DNA from: an uncultured Actinomycetes bacterium
Lineage (GTDB): Bacteria; Actinomycetota; Actinomycetes; S36-B12
Assembly (NCBI GenBank): GCA_937902285.1
Contig: CALGTB010000333.1
Location: forward strand, 1 to 15,123
Direction of reading: 5' to 3'
DNA: 15,123 bases
This document shows positions 1-7,815 of the stretch, one piece after another. The first letter of the stretch is position 1, and every line of letters begins with the position of its first letter. Both the position numbers and the translations under genes were made by a program. The notes under the pieces were generated by a model, which did no database searches, had not been told where the DNA came from, and saw nothing but the letters and a program-made list of their open reading frames with translations.

Positions 1-147
1 CGCCACCCCAGCAGCTACCCTCGCCACCGTGTTGCCATGACCGCCTGAACCCACGCCGGAGAACGGGAGAAACGGGCGCTTGCACGGCGATTCGGGGCGA
101 AAGTGAGCCGTGGTCCCGGTGCCGTCCAGCCACGCGTCCGGTAGGCC
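1..147. other. left-edge stretch, no gene assigned
   Basis: This short stretch lies downstream of the transporter stop codon. Frame 1 on the plus strand is open from base 1 to a TGA at 46-48, so it could hold the last codons of a plus-strand gene beginning outside the window. Frame 2 closes at 40 and frame 3 stays open, so nothing favours one reading. On the minus strand a TAGCTG (12-17) sits 5 nt before a GTG (4-6), which could be a start running off the left edge, but this is weak. Two copies of CGCCACC occur at 1-7 and 22-28. No clear terminator is visible. Confidence 0.3.
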
Positions 148-1605
148 TCAGGCGGGGACCTTCATGGACTCCGCGCTGATCTGCTCCAGAGACTTGCCCA
201 TCGTCTCGGGGACCTTGGCCCGGACGAAGAAGATCGACGCAAGCGCGAAGACGGTGAAGATCCCGTAGGCGATCATCAGGCTGCGCGTCGCGATGGGCGG
301 GAAGGCGCTCGACACGATGAAGTTCGCGATCCACTGCGCAGAGGCGGCGAGCGCCAGCGCAGCGGCTCGAATCCGGTTGGGGAACATCTCCCCGAGCAGG
401 ACCCAGACCACCGGCCCCCACGACATCCCGAAGAAGACCACGTAGGCGTTGAACGCGAGAACGGCGACGGTCGAGGTCGTGCCGACGAGGGAGGGCTCCA
501 TGCCGCCCTCGCCGTTGGACACCTGCGGGGCGGTTCCGAAGATGATGGTCAGCGTCGCGAGCATGACGACCATGCCCGACGATCCGACCAGCAGCAGGCG
601 CTTGCGGCCGACCCGGTCGATGAGCGCGATCGCCACGAGGGTCGTGGCCACGTTGACGGCGTTGGTGATCATGGAGGTCAGGAACGCCTGGTCCTGGCTG
701 AAGCCGACGGACTCCCAGATGAGGTTCGAGTAGTAGAAGACGGCGTTGATGCCCACGAACTGCTGGAACGCGCTCAGCAGGATGCCGATCCACACGATCG
801 GCATGAGCCCGAATCGCGGCCCGCGCAGGTCGCTCAGGCTCGAGCGGTTGGCGCCCTCCATGGACGTCTGGATCTCCAGGACCTTGGCACTCTGATCGCT
901 GGTGAACACCGACTCGAGCACGGCGCGTGCCTCGTCGAGCTTGCCGCGCTCGACGAGGAAGCGGGGCGACTCGGGGATGCGCAGGGCCATGAGGAAGTAG
1001 ATGGTCGCCGGGATGAGCATGACGAGGAACATCCAGCGCCAGGCCTCGATGCCGAGCAGCCAGTCGGACGTCGAGCTGCCGGCCAGCGACACGATCACGT
1101 AGTTGCTGATCCCGGTCGCGAGGATTCCGAGCACGATGGCCAGTTGCTGCAGGGATCCCATCCGGCCGCGAAGCTGGGCGGGCGAGATCTCGGCGATGTA
1201 CATGGGGGCGACCACGCTGGCCACGCCGATTCCCGCGCCTCCGATGAGCCGCCAGACCATGAGGATCTCGACGTTGGGCGGGAAGGCGGTGCCGACGGCG
1301 CTGATCCCGAAGAGCACGGCGGCGATGAGCATGACGCGGCGCCGTCCGAAGGCATCCGCGAGCTGTCCCGCGAACCACGCGCCCACGGCCGACCCGATGA
1401 GCGCGATGGACACGACGAACGCCATGAGGCCCGAGCCGAGGTTGAACGTCTCGGCGATCGCCGTGTTGGCGCCGTTGATCACTGCGGAGTCGAAGCCGAA
1501 CAGGAACCCGCCCAGTGCAGCGGTGCTGGCCAGCCGCACGACCCTCCGGGTGCGGTAGCCCTCCGCCGGTCCGTCGGCCGCCAGGACGGGTGCTCCGTGC
1601 GCCAT
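148..1605 (-). CDS. sugar-porter family MFS transporter
   Basis: A 485-residue inner-membrane transporter of the sugar porter family (GalP/XylE/AraE type), which usually imports a monosaccharide by proton symport. Family signatures are in the right order. These are GGFLFGFDSAVINGA at about 32-46, FGRRR near 87, the long RLIGGAGIG...PMYIAEISPAQLRGR signature at about 119-148, PESPR at 211, QQFVGINAVFYYS at 281, DRVGRKR at 330, and a C-terminal PETMGKSLEQ at 466 (PETKG type). About twelve hydrophobic segments are evident, and the length is typical of the family. The frame is open back to 1686, but the ATG at 1605 is preferred because a GGAGGA lies 4 nt upstream and it leaves a short hydrophilic N-tail. 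Divergent from the L,D-transpeptidase gene. The substrate cannot be read from sequence; xylose, glucose, galactose, arabinose or an inositol are all possible. Confidence 0.93.
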   Translation of the reverse strand: MAHGAPVLAADGPAEGYRTRRVVRLASTAALGGFLFGFDSAVINGANTAIAETFNLGSGLMAFVVSIALIGSAVGAWFAGQLADAFGRRRVMLIAAVLFGISAVGTAFPPNVEILMVWRLIGGAGIGVASVVAPMYIAEISPAQLRGRMGSLQQLAIVLGILATGISNYVIVSLAGSSTSDWLLGIEAWRWMFLVMLIPATIYFLMALRIPESPRFLVERGKLDEARAVLESVFTSDQSAKVLEIQTSMEGANRSSLSDLRGPRFGLMPIVWIGILLSAFQQFVGINAVFYYSNLIWESVGFSQDQAFLTSMITNAVNVATTLVAIALIDRVGRKRLLLVGSSGMVVMLATLTIIFGTAPQVSNGEGGMEPSLVGTTSTVAVLAFNAYVVFFGMSWGPVVWVLLGEMFPNRIRAAALALAASAQWIANFIVSSAFPPIATRSLMIAYGIFTVFALASIFFVRAKVPETMGKSLEQISAESMKVPA

Positions 1606-1662
1606 GGCTTCCTCCGTGAGTTTCGTCACACGAGTTGGTGAGGTGGCCCCCTGACGAGCCGG

Positions 1663-1679
1663 TGCCGACCGTATCGGCA
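1663..1679. promoter_or_regulatory. 17-bp inverted repeat, candidate operator
   Basis: TGCCGA (1663-1668), a 5-base spacer, then TCGGCA (1674-1679) form a perfect 6-bp inverted repeat between the divergent transporter and L,D-transpeptidase genes. It covers the candidate minus-strand -10 TACGGT (1673-1668) of the transporter, so a bound repressor would block that promoter. No regulator gene is adjacent. Operator function is inference; a perfect 6-bp repeat can occur by chance in GC-rich DNA. Confidence 0.4.
1668..1673 (-). promoter_or_regulatory. candidate -10 box of the transporter gene
   Basis: On the minus strand TACGGT fits the actinobacterial TANNNT -10 pattern. The same hexamer precedes the GTPase and TAP-like hydrolase genes. 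Transcription would start near 1661, giving a leader of about 55 nt that carries the GGAGGA ribosome binding site. No good -35 hexamer is visible 16-18 bp upstream, so support is modest. Confidence 0.35.
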
Positions 1680-1700
1680 ATCGCATCCCTGCGGGGGCCT

Positions 1701-1706
1701 TACCCT
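1701..1706 (+). promoter_or_regulatory. -10 box, predicted leaderless L,D-transpeptidase mRNA
   Basis: TACCCT is followed by exactly six bases and then the GTG start at 1713. RNA polymerase usually initiates 6-7 bp after the -10, so the first base of the mRNA would be the start codon. No Shine-Dalgarno sequence precedes the GTG, and no clear -35 is seen. Confidence 0.6.
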
Positions 1707-1712
1707 TATGAG

Positions 1713-3110
1713 GTGACTTCCCTCCGCCGGACCCTCGTGGTCGCCTTCGCCGTGTCGGGCGTCCTTGCGTCCTCGCTCCTCGTGTCCGCGCCTGCCGGCG
1801 CCGCTCCCAGCCCCTCGCCGACCCCGTCCGCGACCACGGCGGCCCAGCCCACGGCGACGGCCCCGAGCGCTCCGACGATCACCGCTGTGATCGGCGGAAC
1901 GGGCACCGGCCAGCTCGTCGTCACCTACGCCGTCCCGGCCTCCGACGGGGGCACCCCGGTGACCAAGTACGAGATCAGCGTCGACGGAGGCACCACGTGG
2001 TGGGTCTGCGCGCCGACGCCCGGCTCGTGCACGCTCACCAGCCTCACCAACGGACGCAGCTACCCCGTGGTCCTGCGCGCGGTCAACGCGATCGGCCCCG
2101 GCCCGGCCAGCCTGCCGAGCTCCGGAGTGCCGTCCGTCCCGGCGGGCGCGGATCCGGACAAGCCGACCAAGCTGCCCAAGCCCCGGTCCTGGGTCAACGC
2201 CACCTTCGACGCGGCCAGCAACGGCCTGGGCGTCGACGGGTCGAAGGTCAAGCTCGGTGTCGGCACCCTCCCCAAGCTCACCTTCAGCAAGGCGATCCCC
2301 GACAAGCGGGTCGTCGAGAGCCACCTGACGGTGACCGCGACCCTCGAGGACGGCCGCGTCAAGAAGGTCAACGGCGCCTGGGGCTGGATGGACGACCGCA
2401 ACGTGGTGTTCCGCCCGATCAAGTGGTGGCCCGGGCACGCGACCATCAACGTGACGTCGACCCTCGACCGCGCCGTGCTCGGCAAGTCCGGTGGCACCTA
2501 CCTCGTCGGCTCGGAGAGCCTGGGCGCCACCTACACCTTCCGGACGGCCCGCAAGCTGGTCGTCAACGTGAACGGCGAGACCAACCGCATGAAGGTGTAC
2601 GTCGACGGCGAGAAGGTGAAGGACTTCGGCGTCTCACTGGGCAAGGCCGAATGGGAGACCCGCAACGGGGTCAAGGTCATCAGCACCCAGAAGGAGCCGA
2701 CGCACACCTACACGAGCACGTCGCTGAACCTCGATCCCAGCGTCGAGGAGCCGTACGAGCTCAAGGACATCCCCTGGAACACCCGGCTCACGCCGACGGG
2801 GGAGTTCATCCACTCGGCACCCTGGGCCTACGGCCGCATCGGCCGCTACAACGGCTCGCACGGATGCACGAACATGTTCGAGTCCGACGCCAAGTGGATC
2901 TACGACAAGACGATCCCGGGCGACCCCGTCGTCTACACCGAGACCGGCGGCGAGGTCGTTCCCGCGTGGAACGGCCCCGGTGGCCTGTGGAACATTCCCT
3001 GGGACAAGTGGCTGAAGAAGTCCGCCCTCGGCAGCGTCACCGGCAATCCGGACACCACCGACCCGCTCACCCCGGGCCCGGGCGACTCCACCGACCAGGT
3101 GGGCGCCTGA
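1713..3110 (+). CDS. exported L,D-transpeptidase with FnIII domain
   Basis: A 465-residue cell-wall enzyme predicted to form 3-3 cross-links in peptidoglycan or attach proteins to it. It has an N-terminal signal peptide (SLRR followed by a hydrophobic stretch, cleavage near APAGA-AP at residue 30). A Pro/Ser/Thr-rich linker follows to about 55, then a fibronectin type III domain at about 53-140 (SDGGTPVTKYE, then NGRSYPVVLRAVNAIGPGPAS). An Ig-like domain of the mycobacterial Ldt type covers about 150-270, and a YkuD catalytic domain about 275-410. The active-site signature is complete: H367, then SHGCTN at 382-387 with catalytic C385. The frame is open back to 1635, but that reading overlaps the divergent transporter reading. 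GTG 1713 gives a clean signal peptide and sits six bases after TACCCT. The gene ends 40 bp before sbcD. FnIII domains are common glycan-binding or spacer modules in secreted actinobacterial enzymes. Confidence 0.93.
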   Translation: MTSLRRTLVVAFAVSGVLASSLLVSAPAGAAPSPSPTPSATTAAQPTATAPSAPTITAVIGGTGTGQLVVTYAVPASDGGTPVTKYEISVDGGTTWWVCAPTPGSCTLTSLTNGRSYPVVLRAVNAIGPGPASLPSSGVPSVPAGADPDKPTKLPKPRSWVNATFDAASNGLGVDGSKVKLGVGTLPKLTFSKAIPDKRVVESHLTVTATLEDGRVKKVNGAWGWMDDRNVVFRPIKWWPGHATINVTSTLDRAVLGKSGGTYLVGSESLGATYTFRTARKLVVNVNGETNRMKVYVDGEKVKDFGVSLGKAEWETRNGVKVISTQKEPTHTYTSTSLNLDPSVEEPYELKDIPWNTRLTPTGEFIHSAPWAYGRIGRYNGSHGCTNMFESDAKWIYDKTIPGDPVVYTETGGEVVPAWNGPGGLWNIPWDKWLKKSALGSVTGNPDTTDPLTPGPGDSTDQVGA

Positions 3111-3138
3111 TCCTCCGGCCGCCGTCGTACTGAGGCGG

Positions 3139-3144
3139 TAGCGT
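3139..3144 (+). promoter_or_regulatory. -10 box, predicted leaderless sbcD mRNA
   Basis: TAGCGT, six bases, then the GTG of sbcD at 3151, with no Shine-Dalgarno sequence in between. Just upstream a CCGCC (3119-3123) can pair with GGCGG (3134-3138) across a 10-base loop. That weak hairpin abuts the -10 and might end transcription from the transpeptidase gene. No -35 match is evident. Confidence 0.6.
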
Positions 3145-3150
3145 CGCGGC

Positions 3151-4359
3151 GTGCGGATCCTCCATACGTCCGACTGGCATCTCGGCCGCACGCTCCACGG
3201 CTTCTCGCTGCGCGAGGCCCAGGAGCAGGCCGTCGCGCATGTGGTCGACCTGGCGATCTCGCGAGGCGTCGACCTCGTGATCGTCGCGGGTGACGTCTTC
3301 GACCGTGCCGTGCCACCCGTCGAGTCGCTGCGCCTGCTCAATGAGGCCCTCGTCCGGCTCGACGGCGCCGGGATCACCACGATCATCACGTCGGGCAACC
3401 ACGACAGCGGCGATCGGCTCGCCAGCTACTCGGCGCTCCTGCGCGATCGGGTGCGGATCGTCGGATCGATGGCGGAGATCGGCGTTCCCGTCGAGCTGGC
3501 CGACGAGTTCGGTCCCGTGCTGGTCTACCCCCTGCCCTTCCTCGAGCCAGACACGGCTCGCCAGCTGCTCGGCGCCGAGGGAGAGCCCCTCGAGCGCAGC
3601 CACGAGGCGGTCATGACGGCGGCGCTCGACGTCGTGGCCGCCGACCTGGCCCAGCGCGGTGGCCCCCGCGCGATCGCCGTGGGGCATGCGTTCGTCGCCG
3701 AGGTGGGGGAGCCGTCGGGCGCGCCGGGCGACGCCGGAGCGCCGGCACTGGAGGGCCTCACCTCGACGAGCGAGCGCGACCTCTCCGTGGGCGGCGTCCA
3801 GGTCGTTCCCGCCCGAGTGTTCGCCGGGCGCGGCCTGCAGTACGTGGCCCTCGGCCACCTGCACCGGCCCCACACCGTGCGTCTCGCAGACCCGGTGGCC
3901 GTCTACAGCGGATCGCTGCTGCGCTACTCGCTGTCGGAGGCCGCACATGCCAAGTCCGTGACCCTCATCGAGCTGGGGAGGGCGGGCTCCCCGCCGGTCG
4001 TCGAGACCGTGGCCCTGCCCGAGGGTCGAGGCATGGCGCGTCTGTCCGGGACCATCGACGACCTGCTGGGCGAGGATCACCGAGTCCACCGTGACGACTT
4101 CGTCGAGCTCGTCGTCACCGACGCCGAGTACCCCGAGCGCATGCATGCCCGTCTCGACGCCGTGTTCCCGTGGGCCCTGACGAAGGTCCATGAGCCGCTC
4201 GGCGCCCCCGTCCCCGTGACCGGCGAGCGCGGGGACGCACGGGGCCGCGACCCCGTCGACGTCATGTCGCAGTTCTTCCGCAAGGTCACCGGGCGCGACC
4301 TCAGTGAGCGGGAGTCCGCCGTGCTCCGCTCGACCTACGAGTCGGTGCGGGGCGCCTGA
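3151..4359 (+). CDS. sbcD: exonuclease SbcCD subunit D (Mre11-like nuclease)
   Basis: A 402-residue metallophosphoesterase nuclease, the bacterial Mre11 partner of SbcC. The complex trims DNA ends, opens hairpins and removes protein-blocked ends. All metal-binding motifs are present: HTSDWHLGRTLHG (D8, H10), AGDVFDRA (D48), TSGNHDSGDR (N83, H84), VGHAF (H179) and LGHLHRPH (H236, H238). The C-terminal capping region (about 270-402) is of usual size. The GTG start gives MRILHTSDWH, which is exactly where this family begins, and it lies six bases after a -10 box. The stop TGA (4357-4359) shares its A with the ATG of sbcC, so the two are translationally coupled and likely made in fixed ratio. Confidence 0.96.
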   Translation: MRILHTSDWHLGRTLHGFSLREAQEQAVAHVVDLAISRGVDLVIVAGDVFDRAVPPVESLRLLNEALVRLDGAGITTIITSGNHDSGDRLASYSALLRDRVRIVGSMAEIGVPVELADEFGPVLVYPLPFLEPDTARQLLGAEGEPLERSHEAVMTAALDVVAADLAQRGGPRAIAVGHAFVAEVGEPSGAPGDAGAPALEGLTSTSERDLSVGGVQVVPARVFAGRGLQYVALGHLHRPHTVRLADPVAVYSGSLLRYSLSEAAHAKSVTLIELGRAGSPPVVETVALPEGRGMARLSGTIDDLLGEDHRVHRDDFVELVVTDAEYPERMHARLDAVFPWALTKVHEPLGAPVPVTGERGDARGRDPVDVMSQFFRKVTGRDLSERESAVLRSTYESVRGA

Positions 4360-6950
4360 TGCACATCAACCGCCTCTCGTTCGGGGCGCTGGGTCCCTTC
4401 CCCGCGGCCCACACGATCGACTTCGACGCACTCGGCGGAAGCGCCCTCTTCCTCATCGACGGGCCCACGGGGGCCGGCAAGTCCACCGTCATCGACGCCA
4501 TCGTGTTCGCCCTCTACGGCGACGTGGCGGGCAACGGCTCCGACCGCCAGCGGCTGCGATCCGCGTTCGCCACACCTGCCGACGAGTCCTTCGCCGAGCT
4601 CGTGTTCACCACGTCCGCCGGTCGGTACCGGGTGCATCGCACGCCCGAGTACGAGCGCGCCAAGGTCCGGGGCACGGGCACCACCCGTGCCGCATCGACG
4701 GTGCGGCTCGAGCGGGCCACCGGCCCGGACGCCTGGGAGCCGGTCTCGTCGCGGCAGGGCGAGGCCGACGCCGAGATCGCCCGGCTGATCGGGCTCAATC
4801 GCGTGCAGTTCCTCCAGACCGTGGTCCTGCCGCAGGGCGAGTTCGCCACGTTCCTCGCGGCCGAGAGCAAGGACCGCCTGGCCGTGCTCGAGCGCATCTT
4901 CGCCACCAGCCTCTACTCGCGCATCGAGGCCGCCCTGGACGATGCCCGTCGCGGCGCCGAGGCGGCGCGGGAGCAGGCCGATCGCGAGGTGGCCGGGGCC
5001 GTCCAGCACGTGCGGAGCAGGCTGTCGGATGCCGACCTCGCCGGCCTCGGGGTCGAGGCCGAACCCGACACCGCCTCGGTGATCGCGGCCCTCGGCGGCC
5101 TCATCGAGGCCGTCGACGCCCGGGCGATCGCCGAGGAGACGGCCCTCGCGTCGGCCGCCGCGGACCATGCGCGTGCCCTGGCCGACCTGGGCCGGCTCGA
5201 ATCGCTGGCCGAGGCGCGACATCGCGTGCAGTCGGCCCGCGACCTCGTGGCCGAGGCCATCGACCGGCGCGCCGTCCTCAGGGCGGCTCTCGACGAGCAC
5301 ACGGGGGAGATCGTCGCACTCGAGCTGGGCGACGCCTCCCTGGGCGACCTCGTCTCCGGCGTCGACCGCGCGATCGGCGCCCTCGATCCCGCCCTGGAAG
5401 CGGAGCGGCGCCTCGTCGCCGACGCCGCGGAGCGTGATCGACGACGTCGTGCCGTGGAGTCGATCGAGGTGCGGATCCAGGGCCTCGAGGCGGAGCGCGA
5501 CCACGACCTGCCGACGCGGATGCTGACGATCGCGACGGCGCTGGGCGACGCCGTCGCCGAGGCCGCCCGCGTGGCCGACGAGGCGACGGCAGGCGAGGCA
5601 GCCCTCGTGCAGGCCCGCCTCGATGGCATGGCGTCTGAGCTCGCCGGGGCCCTGGTCGAGGGATCGCCCTGCGTCGTCTGCGGCTCAGCCCACCACCCGG
5701 CTCCTGCCCCGGCCGCCGCCCGGACGGTGACGGCGACCGACCTCGCCGCCGCGGCACGCGAGCGCACGGAGGCGGAGGCGACCCGGCAGGCGCTCGAGGT
5801 CGAGCAGGCCCGACTCGACCTGGTGGCCGCCGACCTGGTGCCGCCGTCAGCCGACTCGGCGCCGTCAATCGACGTCCCGGCACGGGCGGGGGGCATGTCG
5901 GCCGCCGAGCTGGCCCGGGGTGTCCGGGCCCTGCAGCAGCGGATCGCCGACGTCGGGGGCAGCCTGCGCGAGGCGCGCGACGAGCACGGCGCGATGCTCG
6001 CGGAGCTCGCGGGCCTCGAGGCCACCATGGCCGAACGGTCGGACCTGGTGGCGGCCGCGCTCGCGGGGCACTCGAGCATCGACGATCGGCGCCTGCACCT
6101 GATCACGGTGCGCGGGCGCGTCGCCGCCGTGCTCGAGGCCGAGGCGGCGGTAGCCCGGTGCGAGCGAGACCTCGCCGAGGCGACGGTGGCGCTGGACGCC
6201 CTCGTCGACGACCCGCGGGCCGACGAGGCCGCCCTGCCGGGGCTGCGGGCTGCGTGCGAGTCCCTCGAGGCCCAGGCGGGGGCGGCACGCAGCCGGCTCG
6301 ACGCCACCCGTGCCCTGCTCGACGACCTCCGCACGCGGTCGGGCCTCGCCGAGGCCGCCCTGGCCGCCCGTGACCAGTGCTGGAGCGACACGGCCGACGT
6401 CATCTCGCTGGCGAATGTCGTCAAGGGCGGTGCGGGCAATGCGCTCTCGCAGCCACTGAGCGCGTTCGTGGTCCAGACGATGTTCGACGAGATCCTCGCG
6501 TCCGCCAACAGGCGGCTGCGCTCCATGCTCGACGGTCGCTTCGAGCTGCAGTCGACCGAGGGCCGCACGAGCCGACGGCTCATGGGCCTCGGCCTCGGGC
6601 TGGAGGTGCTCGACCTGCGCACCGACACGGTGCGCCGCACCTCGACCCTCTCGGGAGGGGAGACCTTCTGCGCGTCGCTGGCACTGGCGCTGGGCCTGGC
6701 CGACACCGTTCGCGCCCACGCCGGCGGTGTCGAGATCGGCATGCTGCTCATCGACGAGGGCTTCGGCTCGCTCGACGGCGAGCGGCTCGACGAGGTCATG
6801 GCAGAGTTGCTGCGGCTGCGTGCCGACGGCCGCACGGTCGGCGTCATCTCGCATGTCGCCGAGATGAAGCGGAGCATCCCCGAGCGCATCGATGTGCGGC
6901 CGCTGGGCGCCCGGCTCGGAAGCACCCTCGACGTCTCCTGGACCGACTGA
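4359..6950 (+). CDS. sbcC: exonuclease SbcCD subunit C (Rad50-like ATPase)
   Basis: An 863-residue SMC/Rad50-type ATPase that holds DNA for SbcD. The N-terminal lobe has Walker A GPTGAGKST (35-43) and a Q-loop LPQGEFATF near 158-166. Long Ala/Glu/Arg-rich coiled-coil arms follow, interrupted at the midpoint by the zinc hook CVVCGSAHHP (cysteines 438 and 441), through which two molecules join. The C-terminal lobe has the ABC signature LSGGETFCASLALALGLAD starting at 764, Walker B MLLIDE at 795-800 and the D-loop GFGSLDGER. It is shorter than the 1048-residue E. coli protein because the arms are shorter; the ATPase parts look intact. It overlaps sbcD by one base and is followed at once by a GC hairpin, so the operon is probably just these two genes. 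Confidence 0.96.
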   Translation: MHINRLSFGALGPFPAAHTIDFDALGGSALFLIDGPTGAGKSTVIDAIVFALYGDVAGNGSDRQRLRSAFATPADESFAELVFTTSAGRYRVHRTPEYERAKVRGTGTTRAASTVRLERATGPDAWEPVSSRQGEADAEIARLIGLNRVQFLQTVVLPQGEFATFLAAESKDRLAVLERIFATSLYSRIEAALDDARRGAEAAREQADREVAGAVQHVRSRLSDADLAGLGVEAEPDTASVIAALGGLIEAVDARAIAEETALASAAADHARALADLGRLESLAEARHRVQSARDLVAEAIDRRAVLRAALDEHTGEIVALELGDASLGDLVSGVDRAIGALDPALEAERRLVADAAERDRRRRAVESIEVRIQGLEAERDHDLPTRMLTIATALGDAVAEAARVADEATAGEAALVQARLDGMASELAGALVEGSPCVVCGSAHHPAPAPAAARTVTATDLAAAARERTEAEATRQALEVEQARLDLVAADLVPPSADSAPSIDVPARAGGMSAAELARGVRALQQRIADVGGSLREARDEHGAMLAELAGLEATMAERSDLVAAALAGHSSIDDRRLHLITVRGRVAAVLEAEAAVARCERDLAEATVALDALVDDPRADEAALPGLRAACESLEAQAGAARSRLDATRALLDDLRTRSGLAEAALAARDQCWSDTADVISLANVVKGGAGNALSQPLSAFVVQTMFDEILASANRRLRSMLDGRFELQSTEGRTSRRLMGLGLGLEVLDLRTDTVRRTSTLSGGETFCASLALALGLADTVRAHAGGVEIGMLLIDEGFGSLDGERLDEVMAELLRLRADGRTVGVISHVAEMKRSIPERIDVRPLGARLGSTLDVSWTD

Positions 6951-6974
6951 TCCGGCGCGACGCCGCGCGCCGGG
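6951..6974 (+). terminator. GC-rich stem-loop after sbcC
   Basis: CCGGCGCG (6952-6959) and CGCGCCGG (6966-6973) form a perfect 8-bp stem with a 6-base loop; bases 6951 and 6974 add a U-G pair. It begins right after the sbcC stop codon and ends 7 bp before the -10 of the thioesterase gene. There is no U-tract, as is usual for actinobacterial terminator-like hairpins, so it may end transcription only partly or act by stabilising the 3' end of the mRNA. Confidence 0.6.
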
Positions 6975-6980
6975 CGATGC

Positions 6981-6986
6981 AAGACT
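6981..6986 (+). promoter_or_regulatory. -10-like box before the thioesterase gene
   Basis: AAGACT followed by six bases and the GTG start at 6993. It differs from TANNNT at its first base, but the spacing matches the other predicted leaderless starts here, and no Shine-Dalgarno sequence is present. It lies just after the sbcC hairpin, as expected of a new transcript. Confidence 0.45.
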
Positions 6987-6992
6987 GCGCGG

Positions 6993-7802
6993 GTGGAGAA
7001 CTTCGACGCGGCGTGTGCCCTCATCGAGCTCGCTGACGGGAGCTTCTCGTGGGACATCCCTGACGGGTGGCACGTCGGCCGGGGTGCCTGGGGCGGGCTG
7101 GTGGCCGGCGCCCTCGTCAGGGCTGTGACGACGCGTGAGGACGAGCGGGCCCGGGTCGTGCGGTCGGTCTCCGCGGAGTTCGCCGCCCCCGCGCGCGTCG
7201 GTCCCCACACCATCACCGCCACCCGGCTGCGCCGGGGATCGACCCTGTCGACGTGGAACGTCGTCGCGGTCGATGGCGAGGGGGGTCCGGTGGCCCGCCT
7301 CACGGCCGTCGTCGCGGAGGCGCGGCCGTCCGCAGCCGACATCGACGTGTCGTCCTGGGGCATGCTCCAGCCGCCGCCCGCGCCGGATGCGGCCGACGTG
7401 CCTGTCGTCGCCATCGAGCCGCCGCTGGGTCCCGAGTTCGGCAGGCAGGTGGAGTTCCGGCCGGTCACCGGCCTCCCGTACTCCGGGCCATCCGCTCGCG
7501 CCCTCGGCTACGTCCGCCTGAAGGACCCCGTGCCGCACACGGCAGCGTCGCTGCTCGGCCTCGTGGATGCCTGGTGGCCGGCCACCCTCGCGATGCTGGA
7601 TCGCGTGCGCCCGATCGCCACCGTGAACTTCTCCGCCAACCTCATGGTCGACCCTGCGACGATCGACGCGGACGAGCTGCTGCTCTACGAGGGAACGGCC
7701 GCCGGTGCCGCGGACGGGTTCACCAGTGAGCAGCGTCGCCTCTGGGCGGCCGACGGCCGGCTCGTGGTCGACAACCTTCAGTCCATCGTTCTCATCGCGT
7801 GA
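6993..7802 (+). CDS. acyl-CoA thioesterase-like double hot-dog protein
   Basis: A 269-residue cytoplasmic protein that resembles the TesB/4HBT_3 acyl-CoA thioesterase family, which hydrolyses acyl-CoA to free acid and CoA. The N-terminal hot-dog contains WHVGRGAWGGLVAGALVRA (about 26-44), the helix and turn typical of these proteins. A second hot-dog follows after a Pro-rich linker (PPPAPDAADVP near 129-139). The segment LLGLVDAWWP carries D192, which may correspond to the catalytic Asp of TesB. The ending WAADGRLVVDNLQSIVLIA resembles the last strand of TesB-like enzymes. The GTG start gives MENFDAACALIEL and sits six bases after a -10-like box. The next gene starts 13 nt after its stop, so both are probably cotranscribed. 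Substrate chain length is unknown. Confidence 0.8.
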   Translation: MENFDAACALIELADGSFSWDIPDGWHVGRGAWGGLVAGALVRAVTTREDERARVVRSVSAEFAAPARVGPHTITATRLRRGSTLSTWNVVAVDGEGGPVARLTAVVAEARPSAADIDVSSWGMLQPPPAPDAADVPVVAIEPPLGPEFGRQVEFRPVTGLPYSGPSARALGYVRLKDPVPHTAASLLGLVDAWWPATLAMLDRVRPIATVNFSANLMVDPATIDADELLLYEGTAAGAADGFTSEQRRLWAADGRLVVDNLQSIVLIA

Positions 7803-7808
7803 CAGGAT
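7803..7808 (+). promoter_or_regulatory. possible -10 / ribosome site before Abhydrolase_9 gene
   Basis: CAGGAT lies seven bases before the ATG at 7816. It can be read as a weak -10 (one mismatch to TANNNT) for a leaderless transcript. Equally, AGGA (7804-7807) could be a Shine-Dalgarno sequence 8 nt from the ATG. The very short gap to the upstream gene favours cotranscription and the second reading. Confidence 0.3.
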
Positions 7809-7815
7809 GACGCCC

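Noticed and set aside
1606..1686. Longer N-terminus for the MFS transporter
   Set aside because: ATG 1605 has a strong GGAGGA upstream; the extension overlaps the predicted promoter and inverted repeat.
1635..1712. Longer N-terminus for the L,D-transpeptidase
   Set aside because: The extra 26 residues are hydrophilic, precede the signal peptide and have no ribosome site; the GTG at 1713 gives a normal signal peptide after a -10 box.
1708..1716. ATG-AGG-TGA mini reading frame overlapping the L,D-transpeptidase start
   Set aside because: The predicted mRNA starts at about 1713, after this ATG, so it would not be translated; no ribosome site precedes it.
4913..7468. 851-codon open frame on the minus strand opposite sbcC
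   Set aside because: It is antisense to a clear sbcC reading with all ATPase motifs; its translation is Ser/Arg/Ala-rich with no recognisable domain, the usual result of high third-position GC.
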